This document shows positions 1 to 10,687 of a stretch of 64,000 bases of DNA, piece after piece. The stretch lies in assembly GCA_963693315.1 (NCBI GenBank), contig OY856187.1, positions 113,848,437-113,912,436 of the forward strand, written 5' to 3'. The position numbers and the translations under genes are program-made. The notes beneath the pieces are model-generated. The model ran no database searches and was not told where the DNA came from. It saw only the letters and a program-made list of their open reading frames with translations. The stretch comes from Diogma glabrata (Eukaryota > Arthropoda > Insecta > Diptera > Cylindrotomidae). Position 1 is the first letter of the stretch; every line of letters begins with the position of its first letter.

Positions 1-393
1 GTATCAGATACATTTCCCCTTTTTTTAATTTTTTTAATTAATTGTAATGAAATTCAAAACAGAAGAAAGAATGATGGCATTCGAATTGCTTCGGTTGTTT
101 TAAGGAAAAATAAAAAGTAGATTTGTTTAATAAGACTGAATCTAACAAAATATGGTGTGCAATTTATGAAATTTTTTGCTATACACAAAATTGTCGATCG
201 ATCTAGTTTCGAACCGATAAGAACTTTTTATTACACTTTAAAAAAAGTATATGATTTTCATCATGACTAGCCGACTAGATACACTACCAAAAAAATTTAA
301 CGCAATATAAACCAAAATTGGTCTACTACTCTAGCTAAGTATAAGAAAACAAAAAAGTTGTTCAGTTGTTCTTTATTTACTTATTATATACTA
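1..393. other. AT-rich flank with a short dispersed-repeat piece
   Basis: No coding signal is visible. Positions about 117-182 match, with a few changes, one arm of the foldback repeat at 2349-2640 (shared string 'atggtgtgcaatttatgaaa'), so at least this part is dispersed repeat. The last two bases (TA, 392-393) are the mariner target dinucleotide. Confidence 0.6.
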
Positions 394-1680
394 GGTCATT
401 CAATAAGTCCGTAGGATGACACATAGATGGCGTTACTAGAATTTTTTCCATATGATTTTTATTTAGTACTAACCTTCAAACGATACGTGTATAAATTTGA
501 CAGCAATCTGACTATTTATTCGTGAGTTATAGCATTTTGTGTGAAGCAACTTTTGTTTTTGAAAAAAAAATGGAAAAAAGTGAATTTCGAATTTTAATAA
601 AGCATTGCTTTTTGATGAAAAAAATACAGTGGAAACCAAACAATGGCTTGATAAACATTATCCAAACTCTGCTTCATCGAGACAAATGGTAGAGAAGTGG
701 ATGGCTGAATTTAAATGTGGTCGTACCAGCACAAAAGATGCAGAGCGCAGTGGACGCCCAAATGAGGCTGTTACTCCAGAAAACATAAAAAAAATCCACA
801 AATTGGTTATGAACGATCGCAAATTGAAGGTGCACGAAATAGCTGACATTGTAAAGGTAGCAGATGGTAGTGTTTTTACCATTTTACATGAACATTTGGG
901 TATGCGAAAGCTCTGTGCAAATTGGGTGCCGCGTGAGCTCACAGTCGACCAAAAACAACAACGAATCGATGCTTCGGAGGAGTCTTTGGTACTGTTAAAC
1001 CGCAATAAAAGGGAATTCTATCGTAGATATGTGACAATGGATGAGACATGACTTCACAATTACACACCAGAATCCAAAAGACAGTCAGCTGAGTGGACAG
1101 CAGTCGACGAACCGAATCCAAAGCGAGCAAAGACGCAACAGTCGGCCGGTAAGGTGATGGCGTCTGTATTTTGGGATACGAACGGAATAATATTCATTGA
1201 CTATCTCCAAAAAGGAACCCAGATCAACAGCGAGTATTACTGTGAACTTTTGGATCGATTGAAGGCTGAAATCGCAAAGAAACGGCCACATTTGCAAAAG
1301 AAAAAAGTGTTGTTTCACCAAGATAATGCACCGTGTCACAGATCGATGAAAACGATGGCAAAATTGAATGAATTGGGCTTTGAATTGCTTACCCACCCAC
1401 CATATTCTCCAAATTTAGCCCCCAGCGACTTTTTCCTGTTTTCAGATCTCAAGAGAATGCTTGCTGGAAAGAAATTTAATTCCAATGATGAAGTAATCGC
1501 TGAAACTGAGGCCTATTTTGACGAGAAAGAGAAATCGTACTATAAAAGTGGTATAGAAAAGTTGGAAAATCGCTATACTCGTTGTATCGCCCTCGAAGGC
1601 AATTATGTTGAATAAAAAAATCGAGTTTTGTCAAAATGTTATTTTTTTCTTACTTATCCTACGGACTTATTGAACCTGTT
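394..1680 (+). mobile_element. mariner element, irritans-type (Himar1-like)
   Basis: About 1.29 kb, the usual length of a mariner. The ends are inverted repeats sharing TTCAATAAGTCCGTAGGAT (left about 401-419; right in reverse complement about 1655-1673). The outermost bases differ (GGTCA at the left, ACAGG at the right in reverse complement). A TA dinucleotide flanks each side (392-393 and about 1681-1682), as expected for mariner target choice. The element holds one transposase reading frame in the same direction, broken by a frameshift and a stop. Its right end lies directly against a non-LTR 3' end, so it appears to have inserted at or near that repeat. Confidence 0.92.
570..1615 (+). pseudogene. 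mariner transposase, inactivated
   Basis: This encodes a DD34D cut-and-paste transposase acting on the flanking inverted repeats. The start is the ATG at 570 (MEKSEF...). The frame shifts by one base in the T/A runs at about 608-624, and the rest reads in the frame of position 605. An in-frame TGA at 1049-1051 replaces the Trp of the conserved MDETW motif; the frame then stays open to 1615. Visible motifs are the helix-turn-helix N-terminus, WVPREL, the catalytic Asp in VTMDET, the second Asp in HQDNAPCH and the third in APSDFFLF, with 34 residues between the second and third. YSPDL is YSPNL here. Similarity to Himar1 is very high by eye. With one frameshift and one nonsense change, the copy should be dead but young. 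The Trp-to-TGA change is a single G-to-A transition. Confidence 0.93.
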
Positions 1681-1682
1681 AT

Positions 1683-2188
1683 ATCGTGTAATATGTTTTA
1701 TGCAGAAGGTGATTTACTCATCTTGTCCAAACTTTTTATTTTCTAAATTAACTTTTCGTAAATCTAAACGAACTATTAATCAATTTGTTCTTAAGTATCA
1801 ATATAGGGTATGTTTTGATAATATTCTAGTTGATGGTACTATGTTATGAAATGAATTGCCATATGAATTTAAAAAACCATGTAACCATAATCAATTTAAA
1901 AAACTTTTAAAACACATTAGGAAATCACCCAACCCAAGCTTTTATAAGATTAAATTTTATAATAGAATTTATAAATTTAAATTTATAATAACATAAATTA
2001 TTACTTTAATTAATTTAAGATATTATATTATAATTTTTATATACTTAATCAAATTTATTATAATTTATTTTTTTAAATAAAAATTACATACATAGAAAGG
2101 GCCCTACAGTTGTTTGTAACTTCTGCAAGGAGTACCCTACTTGTAATTTATTATAGATAATTAAATAAATAAATAAATAAATAAATAA
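1683..2188 (+). mobile_element. 3' end of a non-LTR retrotransposon with TAAA tail
   Basis: Conceptual translation from about 1690 gives the typical C-terminal tail of a jockey/CR1-type ORF2: basic residues, then VDGTML, a TGA where Trp is expected, NELPYEFK and NQFKKLLKHIRK (about 1830-1920). The untranslated part ends in a (TAAA)n run at 2153-2187, a common 3' tail of non-LTR elements. The copy is strongly 5'-truncated, or cut off by the mariner at its left. The clade cannot be fixed from this much protein. Confidence 0.6.
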
Positions 2189-2348
2189 AAAACTTTCATA
2201 AACATATATTTATTAGATTCAGCTTCAGTCAATTTGTTTCTCTAGTTGATCACTGTTGTTGTTATATTCTAACCAAGTTAGAATTGGATAACAAACTTGT
2301 ATCAGGGAGAAGAAGATGATCATCTTCACTTGTGTCAATCGACACATT

Positions 2349-2640
2349 ATCTACAGTTAATTCAATGAGGTATTTGTGATATTAGATCACTCCGATGGAG
2401 GTTATCCCATCATGAATAATAAGACTGAATCTAAAAAAATATGGTGTGCAATTTATGAAATTTTTTTGCTAAATAAATAAATATATGTTTATAAAAGTTT
2501 TTTGTTGTCTCATACTTATAGCGTTAAATTTCATAAATTGCACACCATATTCTGTTAGATTCAGTCTTATTATTCATGATGGGATAACTTCCATCGGAGT
2601 GATGTAATATCACAAATAATTCATTGAATTAATTGTAGAT
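2349..2640. repeat. foldback repeat (long inverted arms)
   Basis: Arms of about 115 bp (2349-2464 and 2527-2640) are inverted copies of each other with few mismatches; both contain the string for 'gactgaatct...atggtgtgcaatttatg'. The loop is about 60 bp. The loop-side sequence 'atatatgtttataaaagttt' (about 2481-2500) has an inverted partner at about 2187-2214, so a second, larger symmetry surrounds part of it. Another single arm lies at 117-182. No protein is encoded; it looks like a non-autonomous foldback/MITE-type element. Confidence 0.7.
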
Positions 2641-3376
2641 TTGTATATTTTGAATAAGTTTTAAACAAATTTATATTAATTAACCCAATAAGGGATGGAA
2701 TTTTATATTTTAATATTTTAATCAAAACAAAAAAGTATTGAATTTTGTTGTGTAATTAAAAGAATACAATTATTGTAAAAAAATGAGAATCGAATTTTGA
2801 TTGTTTTTATCAAAATACAAAAACTTGAAAAAAATGCTTCTCGCATTTTTAGTCAAGACACAAATAATTTAAAAAGGGAAGACTGAATTTTTTTTAAATA
2901 TAAAATACAAAATATTAACAACTGTGGCTAAGAAACTGTGGCTAACGCTAGTTAAATTAACATATCAGGAATTAGAAGATACAAAAAAAACACAAAGAAC
3001 CGCAGACGAAGTTAAGGTTCTAGGCTATTTCTAGCCGTTCATTAAAAGATAAAAATAAAAAAAATGAAAGTCACTAGGACAACTTACCAGCAAATTGGAT
3101 AATTAACTTACAAATTGGATAATTAAGTTAAGTTGATTAATTTTATGTTTTCTTTGTTTTTGCAAAATAATCTTAGTAATTTGCAACTAGCATCCATTAT
3201 GATGCAAACTTAAATTCGTTCAAAATCAGTGTGTACATGTAACGGCATGAAGAAACAAGGTGTTATCGTATTAGGGCATGGCAAAGAGTTGGTGGTAGCA
3301 AAATGGTAATCCAATTTAATAATCCTCCCTTCGACGAGCCACATCCTGTCATCATGCTGTGCATGATCGGAGCAAA
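2641..3376. other. AT-rich interval, no recognisable gene
   Basis: Mostly homopolymer-rich AT sequence. A 17-bp direct duplication around 'acaaattggataattaa' occurs near 3093-3125. Positions 3210-3390 are clearly richer in G+C and open in more than one frame, but I recognise no protein; this may be the edge of another decayed repeat. Confidence 0.5.
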
Positions 3377-3715
3377 GTGTAATGAAGCGCTGATTCATTG
3401 GCGAACCAATGAAGCGGCATAGCAGGTCGCGTAACTGGATGAGGTTTATATAGCCCTTGGACTAGCGGCAGCCTGTGGGACGAGTAAGCATTCCTGCTTC
3501 TTCAGCACAAATAACGGGATGTACGCGAAATCTTGATAAATACAAAAATGAGAAAATAGGAAGTGGTAGAATGAGACTCTAGCGACCCCCCTTTGGCGAA
3601 CGACCACCACGTCCAACCCCTACAATTCACTCACAGCACACATTCACATGCTCTCACACCATATATACACACACACACACCCACACACACGCACGTACTG
3701 GTATACACCCTTGAA
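3377..3715 (+). repeat. CA-rich dispersed repeat, copy A
   Basis: The head starts 'gtgtaatgaagc' and carries cGGCATAGCAGG (3415-3426), close to a Pol III A box. It is followed by the shared blocks 'agcacaaataac' and 'gcgaccccc...ccacgtccaacccc', then a CACACA-rich stretch (about 3625-3700). Copies C (15765-16423, minus), D (21640-21997, minus) and E (59700-60100, plus) share the same blocks in the same order. This copy ends against the HPS5-like pseudogene. Confidence 0.7.
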
Positions 3716-3719
3716 ACAT

Positions 3720-4556
3720 GCCAATATCATTCAAAATCTCAGTTAACAATAAATGTATATCGTTATCCTCGTTATAATTTAATTCTGGTAAAATTTCCTT
3801 TAACATATTTTTTTTTATAGGTTTGTGCTTTAATTTTATCAATAAAATAAATATTCTACGTTATCTTTTTGTTAATGTATATGATTCATTAAAATTATCC
3901 TTATTATAAAAAAAATAAATGTGTAATAATTCATTCCACTGGGTCCGTTTCACCGAATATAATTGGTAATCTTTTGTTAATAAAATCAATAAGCTTTGAT
4001 TTACAATCAAAACAACTTGCACAAGCTTAAATCGATCGTTCCATAACCCCATCAATGATGCAGCTGAGTTGAAACCCATTATAAAATGATCGGTCAAAGC
4101 CAGAACGAATACGACATTATAGGAAAACAATTTTGAAAATTTTCATTGTTTTTATTTGAGAGGCACTGTCGGATGATCTTCTTAAATGTTTTAAATTGCT
4201 TGTACCGTTGCAACCACCACCGCCGTCACTACCGCTACAATTATTTACTATACCGTTAATAATTGTTGTAGGGGATGTTGAAGTTTCAGTCTTATTCAAA
4301 TTTATCCCACCCAGTACTACTTGGGTGGGTTTCAGATTTAACAGCGTATTCCGCAATGGATGAGTCTGTATTACATTACCAACTAAATCAACTTCCCATA
4401 ATCTCATTCCAGGACGAGCGCAGTGTGTAAATATGATAAAAGAATCAACGTTACATTACCTTTTTTTTTACCACCATAAAATAAATTTTTATCATTATCC
4501 ATCCAATAAAAAAAAACATTTTACAGTTGTATCATCATTTGGCGTTGTTATCATTG
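3720..4556 (-). pseudogene. HPS5 (pink)-like pseudogene, distal part
   Basis: HPS5 is a BLOC-2 subunit needed for lysosome-related organelles. On the minus strand, from 4556 down, the frames read: a block with DTTVKCFFYW and KNLFYGG; the diagnostic CARPGMRLWEV followed by GNVIQTHPL (about 4430-4360); a Ser/Gly-rich linker ending SSDSASQIK; LALTDHFIMGFNS and LWNDRFK (4130-3990); and MLKEILPEL near 3800. This order matches the N-terminal WD-like half of HPS5. About 95 codons expected before CARPG appear to be missing, and frames change several times. No intron interrupts the run. The 5' portion continues at 10688-10980 beyond the LTR element; the duplicated ATTG at 4553-4556 marks the insertion point. 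A TECPR2-like origin is a weaker alternative. Confidence 0.68.
4553..4556. other. target-site duplication, left (ATTG)
   Basis: ATTG directly precedes the left LTR and is repeated at 10688-10691 directly after the right LTR. A 4-bp duplication is usual for gypsy/errantivirus-type LTR elements. Removing the element and one ATTG rejoins the HPS5-like sequence. Confidence 0.85.
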
Positions 4557-5190
4557 TGTGGTACCTAACTACTGTAGGAGTCCACAAACAAATATAATTG
4601 AACTACGCACGACAACTTTTAATTTGAATATCACGGCACCCTTTTTTTAATAAAACACCAAAACATTTAACACCTTCAATTTTAATTTATTTTATTTATT
4701 GGTTAAATTTAATAAAGTTTGACGGTTACGGATTGATTTCTGAATCCTGGCTTTATTTTCAATTTGTAAAACCTTTCTCTGTAAAGTCTTTTACACAACT
4801 CAACTTTAACTAACAGAAAATAAGTTATGTCTTCATTATTTTTGGAAGGGAGCGTAATCAACCGTTATTAAAATAATTTTGTTTTAATATTCGTTAAGCC
4901 AATCATATTAATTTAAAGTACAAATCAATTCCCCTACAGAACAATCAAAGGTGAAAAACCCATCGTTCATTTACATTTTCAATATACAGCAATTATGCGA
5001 TTTTGCATAATTGTTGAACAATCGTAATGTTGCTATTTAATTAATATTTCTATTTCGAAATATTAAATAAACAGCACTAAACGTATAAGTTTATTCACCC
5101 TTCATTATTTCGTTAAGAAATTGTGAAATTTAGTAAAGATTTTTGTAATGAACTTTTAATTTAATATATGTATGATAACGGGTCATTACA
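4557..5190 (-). repeat. 3' LTR (634 bp)
   Basis: Matches 10044-10687 in the same orientation over its whole length, from TGTGGTACCTAACTACTGTA to GATAACGGGTCATTACA on the plus strand. Indels account for the 10-bp length difference. On the minus strand it begins TGTAATGACC and ends GGTACCACA. Confidence 0.93.
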
Positions 5191-5199
5191 CCCCTCGCC
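5191..5199 (-). other. polypurine tract
   Basis: On the minus strand GGCGAGGGG lies directly upstream of the 3' LTR. A G-rich purine run at this place primes plus-strand DNA synthesis in LTR elements. Its position supports the minus orientation of the element. Confidence 0.75.
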
Positions 5200-7402
5200 A
5201 TCTAAAAGAAGAGAAGATGTATCCTAAAAATGCATCTTCTCGAAATATAACTATCAATTGTTTTAATTTAAATTTTCAAATAAAATAACAAACAAAACAA
5301 CTTAATAAAAATATTTGTAAAATTTTGAGAAATTCGATCGCTATTATATAATATATGTTTATTTTATAAGATATTTAAATTTGTAATTGACTCTAAAAAT
5401 CGCCACTCTAAAAAATAAGGGAAGATTAAATTGACAAGATACATTTTCGGGAATTATAATTTATTATTATGTTATTTTGTTTGTATATATTCTTTTTATT
5501 TTGTTAGAATTTATACTTTGATATAATAGTATTTGTTTTGAAGAGTTATTTAAAATAAAAATTTTAATTGTGAAGAATTGAAAATAGTGAAATGTTACAA
5601 AATCAAAGATTTGTCTAACCTAATGCCCAAAAACAATTTTTTTTTTTTTTAAATAAATTTCTGTTTTCTGTTTATTTAATCTACTAGTATTTTATCTACT
5701 TATATTTATGTTGTTTTTTAAATATTTTTTTTTTTAAACATACTTTATAATTTCCTGTAAGTCCATTATATGACTAAAAAAAATTTATATATTTTATAAA
5801 TTCTTTATTTTTTTTTTTTTTGCCTGGCTTGATTTTTAAAGGGTTCTGATTAGGTTGTGAATATGAATTTCGTAACTTAACAATAATTTTTCCTGTAATT
5901 TATCTCTCAGATAGTGTCAGGATTCATCTCACATCCGTATCAAATATTAAATAACTATTCTTAACTATATCTTAATTTTTATTACTAGGACTTCGTTTTA
6001 ACTTATAGAATTGAATTATTTTATGCAATGAAATCTGTTTTTAAAACCTTAGTACAAATAAAAATAAATTGGTAACATATTATTATAATTCAGTAGCTAC
6101 AAATTATGGGGAAACAATTTTATGCTGCATACTGTATTTCTTAATTTCTAACACCGACCTTACTCAACTTTTCTTCTTTTTAAATGCAATCACCTTTAAT
6201 TATATAACTAAAACAATAAAAAGTATAAAGAAATTTGATATGTAAAAACATGCTTTATAACATAAACATTTAATATTTTAAATAAAACGAATTATATTTA
6301 CGAAATTATATTTTTTTTTTTTATTCTTAAATCATTTTGTTGTATATATTGGTTTATTTTTAATTGTAATAAAATTCGTAATATAATCTTTTTTTTTTTA
6401 AGTTAAATACAACCTTGCAACTTCAAATTATATATAAAAAAATAAATGGTTTTCTTCTTGGCTTATTAATGCCCGTGTAGTAATAATTTTATTTGAAACA
6501 AATATATGTTAATGAAGCTTCGCAGTTAAGGTGTTTTGCTTTTGTTTTGCTAAATGAAAATTTGTGTATCATCATTAGATTTTGTATATAGATCTTATAC
6601 ATTATATTATATAAAAATTAATTTTAAAATTTTAGTAACTTAAATTAACTATACTAATATTTATTTTCACAATTAATTTTTTACGTATGATTATTTATTA
6701 TTTTCTTTTTTAGTAAATTAACATAATTAGGTCATGGTTAGGTATACAATAAATTATAAAACATCATTGAACTTGAATTGAAATATAATACCATATTCTA
6801 GTTATGTGTAGAAAATTACTCTACTTATGCATTTTATATGTAAATTGTTTTTTAAATTATTTTTGGATGTATGATCATCTGTTTTTGTTTTATAAATTTT
6901 TAATTGAAACTCTAAACCTATAGTGTTTTAAGATAATTTGTTGTTGGCTTATGATGATACTTAGTGTTTAGTTTTATGAAATTAACATTTTTTTTTTTTT
7001 GTTTTGTTTTTGTTTGTTTGAGCATAAGTCATAATTATTTTGTAGAGAGAAATATTTTTATATATAGTATATGAGCTTTGTTATTTATTTATGAATAGAC
7101 TTTTTATATATGAATAGATTTATTTGTTTTTGATTATAGATTATTGATCATTTTTCGTTTTTTTTTTTTTTTTTTTTTTTAATAGTTAAAAGACGATTAT
7201 AGAACTGTACCCTTTTTGTCCCCATTGCGAATGGCTCGACAAAAAGAGTATTCACTAAATTAAAGTTAGGATAAATTTTGTCATTTTAATTTGACTTAGT
7301 TATTGATATTAATTCAAGTTTGTTTTAATGGTAAGAAAAATAATTTTTGTTTATATTATATGTTCTAGGCTAGGTATAATTCTAAAAAATCAAATTATTC
7401 AG
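5200..7402 (-). other. non-coding interior of the LTR element
   Basis: About 2.2 kb of AT-rich sequence with many T-runs (the longest near 7158-7181). No frame is open for a pol gene and no RT or integrase motif is visible. In an autonomous element pol would lie here, so either it was replaced or it decayed beyond recognition. Confidence 0.6.
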
Positions 7403-9382
7403 TTATGGGATGAAAAAAATTAAATTAGAAGAAAATTTGAAAATCTTTCCGAATTTTGTTTCTAGATTAAATTTACAACACTTTAACAAGAAAAGAATAT
7501 TACTGGTGTGAAATATGTTTTTCAGTGTAATGAGTTTTGATTGAACAAATATTATGGCTCGACTTAAGTGTTGAAGAATCGATATCAATCTTGTCTTAAA
7601 TGTTGAATGGAAAATTTGATTAAAATTTGGTTTTATAGCTTCAGTTGAGAACCAACATTTTTGTTTATTTAAAATTTTTGAAGGCGAACGTCGAATTTCA
7701 AATTGATTCCTTTTCTTTATCTGACTACTGTTATAAAAATTTAATGAAATGTTGTTGAATATAAAAGTAATAAACAAAATCAATAATTTTTGATAATCTA
7801 TGATAATTTTTGACCGAGATGACCGAGATGAAATTTTTGCCGTTTGTTGAGCTTTTCGAGTTCGGTGTGTTTTCTGAACACATATAATGGGTTTTGTGAA
7901 ATTGCGATAGTTTTTAGGATAGCTATTCGTTCTTTTATAACTTCTACGCATTGTAGTTTTTGGTAGTTCCACTTTACAGTTCAATTTCATTGTCGTTGAT
8001 GCTACTCGTCTTGCGTTGTTAAGGCGAATTTTATTTTTATTTTTCTTCTTAGCAGTTAGAATTCTTTTACTATTTTCTTTAGATTTCGGGTTTAAAAATA
8101 TTTTCTTGGAATTGTGTTCGACATTAGAGAGAAAATTTATTTTAGGTGAACTAATGGTTTTGATCTGTAGGGTCACTTGAGGTGGTAATTTCGATGATGG
8201 AAGATTATTTTGTTTTGAAATAATGTTTGTGCTGGTAAATTTTTTGTCATAGAAAATCTTATTGGATTTTATAGTAGTAAATATCGGTTTACCATTATTA
8301 GCATTCTCGATTCTATTAACGTTTTGTCTTTCTTTGTTATCAAAATTATTTGTCACTATTTCACTATCTGAGTTTTTGGAGATATTAACCTTTAAAACAT
8401 CAGAATATAGGTCTCTACTTGGCTTGGTATATGATAAAATATGCGGTTTAAATGTAATTTCTTGAGCTTTATTTAAACTTAAGTCATTCGGTAACAAATT
8501 TTCGCAAACTTTATCTTGTACACCCGGTTGGTGAATGATATCAACTAATTCTTTCTCGAGAGTTTTATTGTTATTCTGTAATTTGCTGAATTCTAACTCT
8601 AGTTTTTCGTACAGGGTACTTGTGTCTGCCAAATTCTTGGTGGACCTTTCTAAATCTATAGCTAAAATTATTTTCTGTGTAGTAAGTTTTTCGATCTCTT
8701 GCCGAAGTGATTTGTTAACGCTTTTATTTTGTTTTAATTCCAAATTCGCAAGCTCCAAATTATTAGTTAATTCTTTTGTAGAATTTTTCAATTTATCATT
8801 AGCATATGATAAAATGCTCCACTCATTTTTATATTTAGAATTTTCTTCGCTGAGGAAATCAATTTTTTGCTTGTACTTTATTTTTTCCGCTATATAGGTA
8901 GAGTTTAGTTTTAGTAACCTATCGTTTTCCTGTGTAAGCTCTTTTAATTTTAACTCGGCTTGGAACAACGGATCTATAATAAGTTGTTCCTCTGAGGATG
9001 ATTTTTGATTTTTTAATGAATGATTTTGAGAAATTTCGTTTAAATGGTTAGCAAATATATTATTTTGAGAATTTGTTTTTTGAGAATTGACAGTTATTTG
9101 TTCAAAAATGGGTTCCGAAAAGCCAAATATTTGTTTAAAGAATTCGTTAAATTCATTAAAGGAATTGAATTTTTGATTCTTTATACGTAAATAAACGTCA
9201 CCTCTTACACGAGTCCAAATTCGCGATAGTAGATTTGTTTTTAAATGTGGTGGTAGGTTGATATATCTTTTTTGACAAGTTTCTAAAAAATACTCTAACT
9301 CGCGTTGATTGGCATTATTACTCGAAATTAGTGGGATAGAATTTAAGGTATCAGACATCAAAAAAAAATCGTCACTACTCAT
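7403..9382 (-). CDS. gag-like protein of the LTR element (659 aa)
   Basis: The only long open frame of the element, starting MSSDDFF just inside the 5' leader. Residues about 15-100 (ending near IFGFSEPIF) have the pattern of gypsy/errantivirus Gag: a short loop with ANQRELEYFLETC, then a helix-rich block with a conserved Trp and an FNEFNEFFKQIFG segment. Residues about 130-290 are a Leu/Glu/Lys-rich coiled coil. Residues about 330-530 are basic and Asn/Ser-rich, with clusters such as KKKNKNK that could bind RNA. There is no CCHC knuckle, as in several insect errantivirus Gags. The last 120 residues are hydrophobic and basic with no clear role. The frame is intact, unlike most coding relics here, which suggests recent activity or selection. 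The family call is inferred from position and pattern only. Confidence 0.75.
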   Translation of the reverse strand: MSSDDFFLMSDTLNSIPLISSNNANQRELEYFLETCQKRYINLPPHLKTNLLSRIWTRVRGDVYLRIKNQKFNSFNEFNEFFKQIFGFSEPIFEQITVNSQKTNSQNNIFANHLNEISQNHSLKNQKSSSEEQLIIDPLFQAELKLKELTQENDRLLKLNSTYIAEKIKYKQKIDFLSEENSKYKNEWSILSYANDKLKNSTKELTNNLELANLELKQNKSVNKSLRQEIEKLTTQKIILAIDLERSTKNLADTSTLYEKLELEFSKLQNNNKTLEKELVDIIHQPGVQDKVCENLLPNDLSLNKAQEITFKPHILSYTKPSRDLYSDVLKVNISKNSDSEIVTNNFDNKERQNVNRIENANNGKPIFTTIKSNKIFYDKKFTSTNIISKQNNLPSSKLPPQVTLQIKTISSPKINFLSNVEHNSKKIFLNPKSKENSKRILTAKKKNKNKIRLNNARRVASTTMKLNCKVELPKTTMRRSYKRTNSYPKNYRNFTKPIICVQKTHRTRKAQQTAKISSRSSRSKIIIDYQKLLILFITFIFNNISLNFYNSSQIKKRNQFEIRRSPSKILNKQKCWFSTEAIKPNFNQIFHSTFKTRLISILQHLSRAIIFVQSKLITLKNIFHTSNILFLLKCCKFNLETKFGKIFKFSSNLIFFIP

Positions 9383-10027
9383 TTTACAGTTTTTTTTTTT
9401 AATAATAGATAAACTAAACTATTGCTAATACTAAATTATTAAAATGTAACTCACCCTTTGATTGACTGCTAGTTTTACCACCTGTTGCTGATGCTGTTGA
9501 TGTTTAATGTTGATGTTGCTGCTGATAATGTTTGATGCTGTGGAAGTTGCTTGTTGTAGTGTCTTCAAGTATTGTTTGTCGCTGTATCGGCAGTAGTTCT
9601 TGATGCTGATTCCCTTTTAATATGGTTGTGTAATTATTAATGATTTTTTAATGATGTTACAGATGATGAGAGTTAGCTTTGATTTTTGTTAATGATGTGA
9701 TGTTTTATATAAAATTCATGTAATTGTGATATGATATAAATTTTGTTTTAGTGCTGCGATTGTAGTCCTATTAATCTGTAGTTGATGGTATACTTTTTGA
9801 AGTTGGTTTTGATGAGTATGGTACACTTTTAGTACACAATGGTTACGATTACACTTAAGAACTTTTTATGTTACACAAACATTTTTTTTTGGATTTAAAA
9901 TAAACGCCAGATTAATGTTTTATTTTATAAACTATATTCTTATTTATTTAAAAAAATTCGGTTTTCGGATTTAAAATAGTCTCTAAGAATTTAAAGTAAT
10001 TCTTATCAAACAATCGTGGTCTTGTTA
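9383..10027 (-). other. 5' leader of the LTR element
   Basis: Lies between primer site and gag start. Positions about 9470-9600 are a low-complexity stretch of TGT/TGC/GAT triplets on the plus strand. No ORF or splice signal can be defended. Confidence 0.55.
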
Positions 10028-10041
10028 AACCGGCTGCGCCA
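10028..10041 (-). other. primer binding site, tRNA-Ser-like
   Basis: On the minus strand TGGCGCAGCCGGTT follows the 5' LTR after 2 bases. It is complementary to a tRNA 3' end ending ...CTGCGCCA; from memory, insect tRNA-Ser (…CCGACTGCGCCA) fits with one mismatch. Ser primers are known for 17.6/297-type elements. Confidence 0.7.
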
Positions 10042-10043
10042 AA

Positions 10044-10687
10044 TGTGGTACCTAACTACTGTAGGAGTCCACAAACAAATATAATTGAACTACGCACGAC
10101 AACTTTTAATTTCAATATCACGGCACCTTTTATTTAATAAAACACAATAACATTTGACAACTTCAATTTTAATTAATTTTATTTATTGGTTAAATTTAAT
10201 AAAGTTTGACGGTTACGGATTGATTTCTGAATCCTGGATTTATTTTCAATTTGTAAAACCTTTCTCTGTAAAGTCTTTTACACAACTCAATTTTAACTAC
10301 TTTTTTTTTTAAAATCAAATCAAAATCAATCTACAAAAATAATCTATAAAATCTACATTTGTTATATTTTTTGGAAGGGAGCGTAATGAACCGTTATTTA
10401 TTTATATGTTTTAAAAATCGTTAAGCCAATCAAATTAAATTAAAGTATTAATCAATTCCCCTACAAAACAATCAAAGGTGAAAAACCCATCGTTCATTTA
10501 CATTTACATTGTACAACAATTATGCGATTTTGCAGAATTGTTGAACAATCGTAATGTTGCTATTTAATTAATATTTCTATTTCGAAATATTAAATAAACA
10601 GCACTAAACGACTAAGTTTATTCACCCTTGACGATTTGGTTAAGAGATTGTGAATTTTGGTAAAATTTAGGATAACGGGTCATTACA
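10044..10687 (-). repeat. 5' LTR (644 bp)
   Basis: Same sequence as the LTR at 4557-5190 with small indels. It lies upstream of the gag ORF and should hold the promoter. An AATAAA-type signal occurs on the minus strand near 10130-10140 (within 'attaaataaaagg'). Confidence 0.93.

Larger units (their letters stand above)
4557..10687 (-). mobile_element. LTR retrotransposon, gag-only, errantivirus/gypsy-like
   Basis: A complete 6131-bp element in minus orientation: 5' LTR 10044-10687, primer site 10028-10041, gag-like ORF 9382-7403, polypurine tract 5199-5191, 3' LTR 5190-4557. Both LTRs begin TG and end CA on the minus strand and are nearly identical apart from small indels. No protease, reverse transcriptase, RNase H or integrase motif is found. 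The 2.2 kb between the gag stop and the 3' LTR is AT- and homopolymer-rich and non-coding, so the element probably depends on enzymes from a relative. It sits inside the HPS5-like pseudogene. Confidence 0.9.

Noticed and set aside
1049..1051. Trp codons read as TGA/TAG in several relics (1049, about 1848, about 50227), suggesting stop recoding
   Set aside because: Other stops and frameshifts occur in the same relics and other Trp codons are TGG. Ordinary G-to-A decay explains it.
7403..7800. Hydrophobic C-terminus of the gag ORF as an env remnant
   Set aside because: No signal peptide, furin-type site or convincing fusion/membrane segments, and it is in the same frame as gag.
8262..8897. Plus-strand frames opposite the gag ORF
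   Set aside because: Shadows of the minus-strand coding sequence.
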